Source: Bradysia coprophila
Taxonomy: Eukaryota > Arthropoda > Insecta > Diptera > Sciaridae
Assembly (NCBI RefSeq): GCF_014529535.1
Contig: NW_023503464.1
Coordinates: 434,001 to 498,000, forward strand
Length of the DNA: 64,000 bases
Reading direction: 5' to 3'
Of the stretch, positions 1 to 10,405 are shown one piece after another; within the stretch, counting starts at the first letter, position 1, and the number at the start of each line of letters is the position of its first letter. The translations under genes and the position numbers were made by a program. The notes beneath the pieces are model-generated. The model saw only the letters and a program-made list of their open reading frames with translations, searched no databases and had not been told where the DNA came from.

Positions 1-89
1 ACGGCAAATAATAGGTATTGACAATACCAATCCAGGAAAAAAGTTTGTTTTAAATCGTGTGAGTGGACCGTGAGTTAGCGCCTTAGAAG

Positions 90-530
90 TGAAAGGCTAC
101 TCGGCCCTATGTGTATTTTGCATATAACTCGAGCAAATTTGATCCGTTTTTCTATTTCTGTTCAATTTGAAAGGTAATCGAACACCGAATAGAATGTTTA
201 TGAATTTTTTTTTAATTTGGGCCCTTGGACTGAGGCCGCTACTCGTCCCTGAGTGTATTTTGCATAAAACTCGTGTAAATTACATCTGTTCTTCAGAATT
301 TTGTTTCATCGAACACCGAATAGAATGTTGTTGAAAAAAAAAATAATTTTGGGTCCTTGGACTAAGGCTGCCACTAGGGCCCTATGGCTCGAGTAAATTT
401 CATCCGTTTTTCCTAATTTTTGTTTCATTTGGAAGGTAATCGAAGATCGAATAGAATGTTGTTGAAGAATTTTTAAGTCCTCTGCCTGAGGCCGATACTA
501 GGCCCTATGTGTATTTATACTCAATAAATT
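90..530. repeat. Degenerate tandem array, unit about 125-140 bp, roughly four copies
   Basis: The phrase 'ctactcggccctatgtgtatt' and variants recur near 97, 238, 370 and 493. Each is followed by 'aaactcg..taaatt..atccgtttttc', then 'ggtaatcgaacaccgaatagaatgtt', then 'ttggactgaggcc'. The copies have diverged by substitutions and small indels. No ORF runs through them. Related vocabulary (for example the 'ctcgagatatt' and 'cggccgagtagccac' phrases) reappears near 5450-5500, so this is probably part of a dispersed repeat family. Confidence 0.75.
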
Positions 531-566
531 AAAATTTTAGGGCTATTTGAAATTTATGTTACATTA

Positions 567-775
567 TTGAACGGAACGTCGTACGGGGCTTCGTAATTGC
601 GCTATGAGCAATTTCTAAGATGTACACATTTCATAATAATTTTACTTTAACTACATTTACGGGCGCAACAGGCTTACGGTCAAAGTTGGGCGACAGACGC
701 AATAGATATACTGGTTCGTACGGGGCTCAGTCGCAGCAAACGCTCCGACGGTTCTGATGGCTCGTTTTTAAACAA
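567..775 (-). repeat. Dispersed element with AGCCCCGTACGA ends, copy 1 (inverted relative to 4862-5250)
   Basis: Read on the minus strand, this stretch matches 4862-5250 almost base for base. Shared blocks are 'cggagcgtttgctgcgactg', 'agccccgtac', 'accgtaagcct.ttgcgcccgtaaa' and 'gcgcaattacgaagccccgt'. This copy lacks the 174-bp insertion that splits copy 2, so it shows the empty target site. Small minus-strand ORFs over it are not credible genes. Confidence 0.8.
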
Positions 776-1976
776 TTTTGTGATAAAATCAAAGTACCAC
801 GTGCGTTTTTGAGCAACAAACGTTGGTAACTGTCGTTTCGACAAGTATATATGTACAGGTTGTAAATCCGATCCGAAGGCGAGATGTTGTCGAAAAACAG
901 TTGGTTTATAATAGTTTGCACCTGTCCCATTCAAAACACATTCCACATGGGAAAAAAACCCAAAATGGTCCACATATAATGGATCATTTTCGCAAGGGGT
1001 AATATGCTACGTGTGGATACGCTGAAAAACAGCTGAAGCAAATTCATGCAGAAATTTCACTGCCTTTGACTGTATGAAAAGTTCCTGTTGTCAGAATAAA
1101 ATGCGGATAGATAAGTGCGAATAAATACGTAGAATGTTGAAGGAAATAAGGTCGAGATAACCGAACATATAAAGCAACGCACTTCAAGCATGGGTGATAT
1201 TCTGAATATGGCACTGAAACTTGACAGTGTGTCACACAACTGTCAAACACTGGAAATAGTTATTTGTTTACTGAGGGGATAAAACAGCGCTTTTCATACG
1301 TGCATGTTGTTATTTTTCTCAACGAAACCAAAAAAAATCAATTCACCATACCATACCGTCTTTGAAAACATAACAAAGTGACAGTTCGAATGAGAAACGT
1401 TCCATTTTCTCACCACGGGAGAGGAAGTGCTGCACTAGAAATATCATTCGAGCAGTCGTCAAGAAAACACAATTTTCTCATGGCCTATTTAGGGGAGAAA
1501 ATAAGGCAAAACAGAACGTGGTCATGAAAAAATCATACGAAATAGTACTTGGGCAGAAACTGGTTTGGCAGTTGTCGAGTATGATCACTTTTGCTTGAAG
1601 TTCGTTGATAAAAGCGTAAAGTCAACTTGTAAATCCCAACTTATAAGTCATAGGTCGCTACTTGTCCAGAAAAGTTTATGAGTAGTCACATATTTGTATG
1701 ACTTACAATGTAAGTCCAAAGATCTAGTGATTAAGCATGAGTGAGTATTGAACTGACCTGGGTATATCTCGATAGTCCCAGAATACAACGAGAAAAAGCA
1801 CATAAGAAACGTAAGAAATCCTTACAATTACCCATAGAGAAATGAAGTGAAGGAACCGGTGGATGAGGATATTTTTTTGTCCTTCTTGTTATTTGACCTC
1901 AGGAATGTAGTTCATCAACGCACTTCAAGCAAAAGTTTTTTTTATTTATTTTATTTACCAAAGTTACTTCCAACGG
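776..1976. other. Intergenic; no gene seen, fragmentary repeats only
   Basis: No protein family is recognisable here. Positions 1019-1062 ('gctgaaaaacagctgaagc', then 'aaattcatgcagaaatttcactg') match one end of the Tc1-type MITE at 63161-63361, so this is a relic of that family. Positions 1255-1510 share phrases ('atagttatttgtttactgag', 'ctcaccacgggagaggaagtgctgcac') with the repeats near 20640-20790 and 32680-33030. The remainder looks like unique AT-rich sequence. Confidence 0.5.
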
Positions 1977-2440
1977 GTGTCATTCTTGATTTTACCTCGG
2001 TATCTTTCACGACAACTAACGAGTAACTTGAAGCTGAAATTCTTCAAATCAAATTGGATCTCAGTATTGCTCTACGGCTGCAAAACTTGTAAAATGACAT
2101 CGACAATCGAGAACAAAACACAAGTATTCGTCAATCGATGCCTTAGAAGAATCCTGAGAATACGCTGGCCAGAAAAGATTTCAAACATCGACTTGTGGAA
2201 CCAAACCAACTTCGAGAAAATTGAAAGTGATGATCAAACGTCGGAAATGGAATTGGATCGGCCACACAATCCGACGCCCTGCGAGAAGCATCCACAAAAA
2301 CCGGAACCCACAGCAAAAAAGGGGCAGGCCTAAAATCACGTGGAAAGCGAGGAAAGCCGGGAAAGAATGGACGGAAGTCAGGGCGCTCGCACCAAACCGA
2401 ATTCGATGGCGGCAATTTGGCGACAGTGTTGAAGAATTAC
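1977..2440 (+). mobile_element. Non-LTR retrotransposon remnant (end of reverse-transcriptase ORF, RTE-like)
   Basis: Frame-broken translation gives 'LLYGCKTCKMTSTIENKTQ', then 'VFVNRCLRRILRIRWPEKIS', then 'DLWNQTN'. After a frame change near 2220 it continues 'KRRKWNWIGHTIRRPA', 'KRGRPKITWKARKAG' and 'RIRWRQF'. This order (YGCETW-type block, CLRRILRIRWP block, RKWRWIGHTLR block, GRP block) is typical of the C-terminal part of RTE-clade and similar endonuclease/reverse-transcriptase ORFs. The 5' part (endonuclease and polymerase core) is absent and at least one frameshift is present. It is a dead 3' fragment. Confidence 0.8.
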
Positions 2441-2555
2441 AAATTAGTTGTTGTTTCAAATTACAGATGGCGCTATTATATCACGTTCTGTTGTGAAAGA
2501 GCTGTCACCACTCACACAAAAAGTTTCATCCTTGCCGTACTGTCAGTATCAGCTA

Positions 2556-2925
2556 AGAATCAAACCACATCGAAACTTTTTGTCGTGAAGTGACAGTTTT
2601 GACATTGACATTTTTGACGTTGTCATTATTGTCATCTGAAAATTTTTGTCATAACCTCAATTGAAAACGTGAACTGAACACAAAACTTGTCTTTAAACAA
2701 TTAATTTTGAATAATATTACAGTGTTATCGTATCCTTATTGTAATATTTACGATAATACTGTAATATTATTCAAAATTAATTATTTTAAGACAAGTTTTA
2801 TGTTCAGTTCACGTTTTAAATTGAGGTTATGACGAAATTTTTCAGATGTCAAAAATGACAACGTCAAAAATGTCAATGTCAAAACTGTCACTTCACGACA
2901 AAAAGTTTCGATGTGGTTTGACTCT
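2556..2925. mobile_element. Long inverted-repeat (hairpin) element just upstream of mRpL28
   Basis: The left half, starting 'agaatcaaaccacatcgaaa', is repeated in reverse complement in the right half, ending 'tttcgatgtggtttgactct'. The arms are about 165 bp each with a loop of about 40 bp, so a transcript would fold into one long hairpin. Matching inner blocks include 'gacattgacatttttgacgt' with its complement and 'aattaattttgaataatatt' with its complement. No transposase is encoded. A clear target-site duplication is not visible. It ends about 115 bp before the mRpL28 start codon. Confidence 0.85.
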
Positions 2926-3038
2926 AAGTTCGACAATATTTTTGTCAAATTTGTTTTCCATTCAACTGTACGTCCAGTGCGTTGACGCAATAGCACAATA
3001 AATCTCTAAAATTTGTATTATCCGATAATCGTCGTGCA

Positions 3039-4172
3039 ATGGCAGCCTGTACACCACAGGTAAACTTTTATCGTCCAACATTTCTAACCTAAATTCTCAA
3101 ACTGGACGATGAAATAATCTCGTTGCTCATTGCAGGGACCACAACTGCTAAATGGCTTTAAAGTAGCTTCGAAAATCGATACCGGCATCGGAAGACAACT
3201 ACCCGAAGCATATCGAAAATTCTACCTGGAATGGCGAAAGACCGCACCGACACCGGTTCACTACATACCGAAGGAGGGAAAATGGGAACGAGACCAGAAT
3301 GGCATCACGAAGCCGGTTCAAAATGTGCCTATACCAGTGTTCTATCCGACAAACAGTCACTACGGCATCTGGGGCGGAGAAGGTGTGGTGAAAGGGTTCC
3401 AGAAACGACAGCCGACCAAAAAGAGAGTTCCGCATTATTGGGTGCCGGCGCTGCGTAGAACCGTTTTGCGAAGTGTCATTTTAAATAAGAATTTCTCAAC
3501 GGTTGTCACAACACGAACGATGGATTTGGTGCATGAAAATCATGGCTTTGACCATTATCTGCTGAAGGTGTGTGTAACCGACGGACCATGGTCGGAATCG
3601 AGAGATTCAAAACGATTTTCTGTCTGTTTCAGACGCCCGCATGCGATCTTAACTCCGGTCTAGCGTTCCAAATTAAGCGAGATATGCTGAAAGCGTTGCA
3701 GGATAATTGCCCCGATGTGGATGCGAAAGCAAGGCCGGATATTCTGAGCGAATATTCGAAATATGCGGAACAGGTGAGCACAAATCGAATCTCCGTTCGT
3801 CGCTGAACCCATCGAGTGAACGTAATTCTATTGACAGTATACGCCCGAAGAGATTGAATGGTATGGCTACACATTTGAACAGGCTGTGAAGAAGTTCAAC
3901 AGACAAAAGTCCAACGAAAGGGAGGCCCAGAAGATCCCGTACAAAATCATATTCAGGCAAAGACTGATCGAACAGCTGAAAGAAGCTGGCATTGCCGAAG
4001 CGCAAGACGGATCCAGTGCAGATAGTAAACAGATCGGGTAAGAATAGTTCGGTTGATAGTCTGTGGCAGCCAATATGGACTTTCCTAATCTTTTGGCTTG
4101 CATCTGATTTACAGAGAAACGTCGTCGTGGCTGTCGAAAATGAATCCATTTGGCAAACGGCCGGAAACATAG
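3039..4172 (+). CDS. mRpL28: Mitochondrial ribosomal protein bL28m (39S subunit L28)
   Basis: Structural protein of the large mitochondrial ribosomal subunit, acting in the matrix. Exons: 3039-3059, 3136-3567, 3633-3773, 3838-4037 and 4115-4172. All introns are 65-77 nt with GT..AG borders, and joining them gives one open frame of 283 residues ending TAG at 4170. The start ATG (3039) gives MAACTPQ before the first donor. Family signatures are 'HYGIWGGEGVVKGFQKR' (about residues 75-91), 'RVPHYWVPALRRTV' and 'TRTMDLVHENHGFDHYLLK' just before the second internal junction. After these come a helical C-terminal part with 'EEIEWYGYTFEQAV' and 'YKIIFRQRLIEQLKEAG', and a tail ending 'MNPFGKRPET'. The length is close to the roughly 300 residues usual for insects. 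The gene looks intact. A weak polyadenylation signal 'attaaa' lies near 4238. Only about 115 bp separates it from the upstream hairpin element. Confidence 0.95.
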
Positions 4173-4861
4173 GAAACCAACGTAACATCCATCTCATCCA
4201 TATAATGTAGACAAGCGAACCGCAGAAAGTAGTTGAATTAAAGAAATTGCCGCAATCGAGTCGGTACAACCATTTAATGTAACACTGTGTTTCCTAGTGG
4301 TAGTCGCGCTTATCGACTCTTGATCGAAGTAATTTCTAGCTGCAGTTTTTTCCAATCTCGACAGTGTCTTGAGAGTGTTAAGAATTCGTTGCCTCACCAT
4401 GGGGACATGAACGCAGGATCTTTTGTTTCCCGTACTTCACTTTGCATGGATATGGGCGATGCCTTTTTCTATGAATGTGGGGCAATGAACGGCTTTTACA
4501 AATTTTCTTCCTACAACGCCAGGAGGACTAGTGCTGCCCCATGCAGATCCTTATCATAATGTCTGACGATGTTAAATTTGAGGCTGGTGAAACGAGGCCG
4601 ACAGTCTCACATGCCAATTAACTGATACATTTCTATGATGTCGTCCAGAGCTGCTAGAGCTAGAACCAACTTCTTGCCCGCAATTTTACACAATCCTTAC
4701 TGGTTCTCGTTCTTTAAAGTTAAGGGTTAGCCTGGTTTGCCGACACAGTCTATGTCGTCAGTAAGTCTCTTTGTTCGACAGCTTGTTTAGTTAGCTAGAA
4801 CGGTCCATCTCATATGCAGAACGTCTAAAATGTCGTAGGTGAACGATGAATGTATTGCCTA
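4173..4861. other. Intergenic, no feature recognised beyond the mRpL28 3' end
   Basis: This is mixed-composition sequence after the mRpL28 stop codon. The + strand ORF at 4287-4559 has no recognisable domain, and its frame does not join any exon by good splice sites. I see no RNA gene or repeat arms. Confidence 0.5.
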
Positions 4862-5250
4862 AGAAAACGAGCCGTCAGAACAGTCGGAGCGTTTGCTGCG
4901 ACTGAGCCCCGTACAAACCCGTACATCTATTGCGCACGTGACCCTACTTCGTCCGTCGCCCTACTCTTACCGTAAGCCTATTGCGCCCGTAAACGTCGTA
5001 AAATTCTTATGCAATGTGTACGTCTTAAAAATTGCGCATAGGGGCCGTTCATAAATTACGTAACGCAAAAATTGATAATTTTCAGACCCCCCCCCCCGGG
5101 TCTGTAACGCTAAAATGTATGGAACTTTAAAAAAAATGTATGGACCGTAACGCCAGGTCAACACCCCCCCCCCCCCCCCCGGGTATTTGCGTTACGTAAT
5201 TTATGAACGGCCCCATAGCGCAATTACGAAGCCCCGTACGACGTTCCTTT
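4862..5250 (+). repeat. Dispersed element with AGCCCCGTACGA ends, copy 2, split by a nested MITE
   Basis: This is the same element as 567-775, in the opposite orientation. It is interrupted at the central 'gcgcatagcgc' site by the MITE at 5041-5214. Homologous blocks resume right after the insertion with 'atagcgcaattacgaagccc'. Confidence 0.8.
5041..5214. mobile_element. Nested MITE with GGGGCCGTTCATAAATTACG terminal inverted repeats
   Basis: The left end 'ggggccgttcataaattacg' continues 'taacgcaaa', and the right end is its near-exact complement, 'tttgcgttacgtaatttatgaacggcccc'. The flanks are ATA (5038-5040) and ATA (5215-5217). The empty site in copy 1 has one ATA, so this is a 3-bp duplication, or TA if the element includes one more base. 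Two poly-C tracts (about 5087-5098 and 5164-5180) sit inside. It encodes no protein. Confidence 0.9.
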
Positions 5251-6267
5251 TAAAAGTAACACAAACTACACTTCCCACTGATCAGTGATTTTGGAATTAT
5301 CATTTTCACCTATTTATATTGATTTTACAAAAATCCAAAATGGCGGCCGACGGCCATTTTGTTAGGAGGTGGAAAGTACAACGGCTGCTTTACATTCACT
5401 AGTACCTTTCAAACAAAAAAAAAATTCATGAAATTCGGTTAAATTTTACTCGAGATATTAACAATAAACCACCTTCACTGTACGGCCGAGTAGCCACATA
5501 TAAGCTCACTCCAATAGACCTAGCTCACGCTCCGGTAAACCGAATTTCATAAACTTTTTTTTCCCTGATTGGTACGGTCAATACCTATCTAATAAATCAA
5601 AATCCATCTAAATCCGTTCAAATTTGACTAACCTACAAGCAAAAACGGATTGCCGCCCTGTACCTAGTTCACACCAAGGGGTCTAACTCACGAGTCGGTC
5701 ATCCAATTTCATAAACTTTTTTTTCCCTGATTGGTACGGTCAATACCTATCTAATAAATCAAAATCCATCTAAATCCGTTCAAATTTGACTAACCTACAA
5801 GCAAAAACGGATTGCCGCCCTGTACCTAGTTCACACCAAGGGGTCTAACTCACGAGTCGGTCATCCAATTTCCATAAACTTTTTTTTTGTGGATAGGTAT
5901 TGTAAATACCTTTCATTTGATGTATCACTTACAAGTGTAGCCTTTAAATGGCCTGAGAAATCTTTGGAAAAAGTTAAAGCACTTATGGGGCCCCAGCTTT
6001 GGAGGGGTCGGCCCAAAATCGCCCATCTTCGAACTTAGCCTCACTATTTCAACTACCTTTCAGGGAAAAAAAAAATTTTGAAATCGGATTTGATTTACTC
6101 AAGATATCGACGTGACAGACGGACAGACGGACAGACAAAATTTTTATTGCGGATTCGTTATCTATGAACATAGGCAAACACTTTGCCCTTACCGTCTGCT
6201 TCGAATTCCATCAATTACACACGGCATCGTAATCCTATGAGCCCCTTTGCACTTCGTACGGGGCTAA
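5229..6267. repeat. Composite dispersed repeat bounded by inverted AGCCCCGTACGA motifs
   Basis: It begins 'agccccgtacgacgttcc' and ends 'cacttcgtacggggct', which are inverted copies of one end motif. The interior holds an exact 162-bp tandem duplication (5548-5871). Near 6113-6139 it holds a 'gacggacagacggacagac' tract preceded by 'tactcaagatatcgacgtga', a combination common in insect dispersed repeats. No coding capacity is seen. Confidence 0.65.
5548..5871. repeat. Exact tandem duplication, unit 162 bp, two copies
   Basis: The block from 'cataaacttttttttccctg' to 'gagtcggtcatccaatttc' occurs at 5548-5709 and again at 5710-5871 with no difference that I can see. A third partial start ('cataaactttttttt') follows at 5872 and then diverges. 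The absence of differences suggests a recent duplication or an assembly duplication. Confidence 0.85.
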
Positions 6268-6673
6268 CAATCTGTTCACTCACGTCCTTTTAGCAGTAGA
6301 TTCACTCGATCTAATTCGTCTTTTATGACTAAAGTTAGGAAACCACTTTTCCAGTTTCAAAAAATTCACCTCGGAACATTTGACATAGAGATGGCGCTGA
6401 TGAACCTAACAGGTTGGTATAAAATGTTAAGGGGGAGATCACTTCGAAGCTGTCAAAAGATGTCATTTTTTGAGAATATTTTTGTTTACAATTCATTTTT
6501 ATTGGAATCATACAGAGTTAGTTGACCTTTTAGGTCAAAGTGAAGATTATAATTTGTTGATTAAGCTGGAAGAGGAGGTCATACTCTCAACGGAAGATCG
6601 AAACACACATGCCTTATAGTTTTAGACACTTTTGAGACAATTATCAAAATTCTACAACCACCAGATCACTAGA
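6268..6673. other. Upstream region of the scramblase-like gene
   Basis: This is non-repetitive sequence between the composite repeat and the first coding exon. The + strand ORF at 6325-6525 has no recognisable similarity. No convincing TATA box or initiator can be placed with confidence. Confidence 0.4.
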
Positions 6674-8333
6674 ATGTCATCTACCGGTTAGTTCTGCCGA
6701 CCATGGTCTATGACCATTTTTCCGATTAGAAATGTTTTGCTGAAAGATGTGTCCTTTCAGAAGTTGCCTCCGCTTATTTACACGGAATACACATAGACAT
6801 TCCAAACGATCCACCACCCTATAATGAAGTCATGAAAATGAGTCACCCGCCCACCGCACCTCCATTGGAAGCGAGGATGCAAGAAATACCGTTTTCAAGT
6901 ATATTCGGTGTGGCGACGCACGTTCAATTTGAACATAATGCTTCATCCGTCGGTACAGTTTAGTGTGCCTCCATAAGGAGATCTTGTGATGGTGAATGTG
7001 CTCGTCGACTGAACCAGAATTTTAGTGTCGCCTGGCACATTTGAAAATCGCACTCGAATAGACATCGGCTAAATAAGTTCCTTCCTCAGGTTCATTTTTG
7101 ATCCGTGATTTGGACGGATCACTGCAAGCAAAAGGAGACACAACCAGTCATCATATCGTTGTACAAAATGTAAATGGAACGGAGATGTTAAAGATCATCG
7201 AGCGATCGATAGATCAAGTAAATGTAAGGAAACTTTCGTTTTGATCTTATCGATTGATCACTGATCTCGAAATCTCATTCCAGAGAGCTCACGTTCATAC
7301 ATATGCTGTGGTCCATAATCATACCGGCATCGGTACGATAAAAGTGACCTAGAGTAGTTCATCTGCACGCACATCACTGCAAATTCTTCGCGGAAACGGT
7401 ATACCAATTACTGTGAACTCGTTGAGAGTCGGTGACTATGCAGTAAGTTGTGACTAGACTAACGTTGATGTCGTAAACGCATGCTGAGTGAACGTTGCCT
7501 CTAAAACCGATTCAAGACAAAAATCGTAGAGGTAGCACTCGTCCTTCCTCAAAATGTTGAATCAATTGACATGAGGTGTCCTCATTGAGGACACATTATT
7601 GTGCGGTCCATGAAGCTGAACTGAAAATTGATTTTTTGTTGCTGAGAATCAAATTTTGGTAAGTCAAGCCTTGATATCATGATATCCCGTTGAAGTTGCG
7701 ACAATAAGAGTGTCGATAAAACCAAAACCTTCAATGCAGTTGATTGGACACCGAAAGTTTCGCCACTCGATTTAAGCTTGTAACAGGCCCGGACTGGCTC
7801 TATGGGCACTCGGGCGTTGTCCGAAAGCTTTTTTATCTGACAATTTTGGTCATTCACGCCCGACTTTTGGCTTTTGAGTAGCCAGTCCGGACCGGAAGTT
7901 TGTAAACAGAAACTGTTCTTAAGACTTCTTGTTCATCACAAAAGAGTATCCGCCTCCAATTCAATTGATCGACTGTTTCTATCTGCAGATATTTCGCAAT
8001 AAATCGTCGCCCACCCCAATGTGTAACATTCAAATGCCCAATGTCGAAGCCACCACTGATGATATGACCGAATTCAATGTAAAAATAATATTTCATCCAC
8101 ACACTGGGATCACTGAGGAGGAACAACTGCTATGCACAGCAGCTGCCATTGCATTTGTAATAAGGAGGCAGTTCGCTTTTCTAATTTTCTAAGTTTTAAA
8201 CTTTTTGGCAAACTTTTTCCAGAAAACTACAATGAAGCAAAAAGTGGCTGATGACGACAGATACGTCGGGACCGTATTTTGTATTCTCACTTTTCTTGGG
8301 ATAGTGGCGCTGCTTATCATAGTTATGCGTTAA
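6674..8333 (+). CDS. Divergent phospholipid-scramblase-like tail-anchored protein with one in-frame TAG
   Basis: Exons: 6674-6686, 6761-6952, 7090-7223, 7284-7442, 7989-8156 and 8223-8333. All phases agree and all introns are GT..AG, giving 257 sense codons plus an internal TAG at 7350-7352. The N-terminus is proline-rich with a PPPPY motif (residues about 20-25) and a second 'HPPTAPPLE' stretch. Then comes a series of short beta-strand-like blocks resembling the scramblase/Tubby-like barrel: 'HHIVVQNVNGTEMLKIIER', 'VHTYAVVHNHTGIGTIKV', 'RTSLQILRGNGIPITVN' and 'LCTAAAIAF'. The C-terminus is a hydrophobic helix, 'VGTVFCILTFLGIVALLIIV', followed by 'MR' and a stop. Phospholipid scramblases share this plan: proline-rich PPxY head, beta barrel, C-terminal membrane helix. 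The barrel match is by pattern, not by search. In normal scramblases a W or Q sits near the position of the TAG, so a point mutation or readthrough is possible. Alternative: an insect-specific membrane protein of the same fold. Confidence 0.6.
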
Positions 8334-9550
8334 CGAAGCGCCCGTGACGCAAGTCCCATTGCAAGTAAAAAATTCACAGTCATGTCGTACACTACTTGCG
8401 TGTACTATTTACAGCAAGTTTTTAAATTCTCCCCTTTTGTTCAAAACAATTTTTAAATGGATTGGGTGACAAGGTATTGAGGCATAACCTTTCGTTACTT
8501 TGTAGCCTTGTTCCATAATTAAAAAGAAAGTTTGTGGCTTCTACCTTCCTGTAGACATTTATGACAGAATATGACCAATGCTCTTGACGTCCCCGTAGAT
8601 TACCATTCAAGAACGGACCTTTCTTTACACTTTTTCCCTACGGCGTGCGTACATTGACGTACGTGGACCAATCTTGACATTAGCGTAATGCGCGTTTTTT
8701 CCAACGATGTATCAGGATTCCTGATTCAGGAAGTATGTAACGTACAGGGACTTGCGTCACATTTTACACTCTTTAAATTCCTGGTAAATCATGGCTGTGA
8801 GCATTGTAAAGGTCAACGGCAATGCAAGTTACCAAAATGGAGACGATTAAGTGACCTACCGAGATTACCGAGATTTGTTACAAAATAAAATGCATTTATT
8901 GACACACACACAACCGCTAAGAATTTTATTTTCACAATTCCATTTAATTTGAACGAATTAAACAGCCTCGCTTCATCGAGGCTGTTTAGAACGAATCCGT
9001 CGATTCATCGAAACAAAATCGAGGACTGAAAACAGGAGTTTGTGAATGTGACATCATTTATAACTGTTGGATTGAAGAGTTTAATGAGAAGCTAACGTCC
9101 ATACGACAGGACCAGTACCGATTTTCGGGAAATGTATTCTTGAAAAATTTGACTCTCTCGAAATTTTCAACATAAAATAATTTTGGAAATAGGCCCTGCG
9201 CCCTGCTAAGAATTTCATCCATATTTCTCGAATAAAAGGGTCCAGTCACAGCACTGTAGCTAGTACTAACACTAAATTGACAAGTGTCAAATTTGGAGGC
9301 TTTAAGTCTCAAAACACACGAGGCATCGAAAACGTGTTTCGACCAAAATTTTCTTTGTTCTTTGATGTTTAACGAAGCTATAACAAATAGAATTTTGATT
9401 GAAACGCGTTTTTGATGCCTCCGTGCGTTTTGAGCTTTAGTGATAACTATAGATCACTAAAATGACCGCTGGCGTGACGATCGACGGTTCGGTTTTGTGT
9501 GCAAACTAATGACAACCAACTTTACTTCTAACGGAATTCCCCGTATTTAG
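8334..9550. other. Intergenic between scramblase-like gene and MITE cluster
   Basis: No gene is recognised. The only clear structure is the short perfect hairpin at 8959-8988. Small ORFs at 8688-8888 (+) and 9058-9312 (-) show no known motifs. Confidence 0.45.
8959..8988. other. Perfect 12-bp stem hairpin
   Basis: 'taaacagcctcg', loop 'cttcat', 'cgaggctgttta'. The stem is GC-richer than its surroundings. It lies about 630 bp downstream of the scramblase-like stop codon, so a role in that transcript's end is not demonstrated. Confidence 0.6.
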
Positions 9551-9795
9551 CAAGGTTCTGAAAGAACCAGGTTAAGACACCTACGAAGGCGGGTGACACC
9601 GACATCTATAAACGCACTCAGTACAGATTGTTTGTGAAATCAACTTGAAGAAAATGTTTTCTAGGAAAATTCGGAATTTTGGTTTTGTTACGTTGCCTTT
9701 TTCATATAAACTTCGTATCCGCTGAGCTCAATTTGTGTGTCACCGCCTTCGTGATCAACTCAGAGTTGTCTTAACCTGGTTCTTTCAGAACCTTG
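9551..9795. mobile_element. hAT-type MITE, family A, with 8-bp target duplication
   Basis: The terminal inverted repeats are 'caaggttctgaaagaaccag', continuing 'gttaagaca', and the complement at the right end, 'tgtcttaacctggttctttc', then 'agaaccttg'. The 8-bp direct repeat GTATTTAG flanks it exactly (9543-9550 and 9796-9803). An 8-bp duplication is the hAT superfamily signature. It is 245 bp long and has no coding potential. Confidence 0.95.
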
Positions 9796-9993
9796 GTATT
9801 TAGTTCATTTACATTCATTTCAAAGAATTGGACGCACTCATTTATTCATTACTATGTGAAATTGTGAAGTTGGTTTCAATTAGTTTGCACACTTTTCCCC
9901 ACCATTCCTCACGTTTCCGTCATCAGTTTCACCAAACGAAGAGATCTATAAGAGCTGCCGCTTAGGTTTGTTTGTGTTGTATGTTATATATAA

Positions 9994-10095
9994 GTTCCAA
10001 GTAACTGTAAACACGAAGTTTCACCGGCCGAGCGAACACGACTTCATTCACAGAGATCGGTTTCATATAAATATTAATTCGTGTCGCCTTGGAAC
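9994..10095. mobile_element. Short MITE with GTTCCAAG ends, copy 1
   Basis: It begins 'gttccaagtaactgtaaaca' and ends 'gccttggaac'. A second copy at 19193-19289 shares the ends and the internal order: 'gtaactgtaaa.acgaa', a 'cacagaaatatta'-like block, then 'ccttggaac'. Size is about 100 bp. Confidence 0.7.
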
Positions 10096-10196
10096 TGAGC
10101 TTTACCAACGCGAAAGAGACCTAATTCAATTTTTCATTTTGTTCGTCTGTCAAATTTTACAGTATACCCAAAGAAAAATTTTAATTAGGTTTTTTT

Positions 10197-10405
10197 CAAG
10201 GTAAATATAGTGAGGAGGTAATGCCATATATAACCGAATCAGATGTGCGGTGGCACGAAGCCATCTGTATCTCACAACTGAAAATATTTTTGTGAAATAC
10301 AAGTAAATCGTAGTCAACCATTTTAAAAAAAGATGTCATTGGCATCGAACTTATGTGCTAGGCCGCGCGTCTGAGTGGCATTACCTCCTCACTATATTTA
10401 CCTTG
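10197..10405. mobile_element. hAT-type MITE, family B, with 8-bp target duplication
   Basis: The inverted ends are 'caaggtaaatatagtgagga', continuing 'ggtaatgcca', and their exact complement. They are flanked by the 8-bp direct repeat GTTTTTTT (10189-10196 and 10406-10413). The total length is 209 bp, with roughly 30-bp terminal repeats. It shares only the first five bases with family A. Confidence 0.92.

Noticed and set aside
7323..7354. Micro-intron removing the scramblase TAG
   Set aside because: A GT..AG pair exists (gtacga...agtag), but the interval would be under 30 nt, shorter than any functional intron seen in this window.
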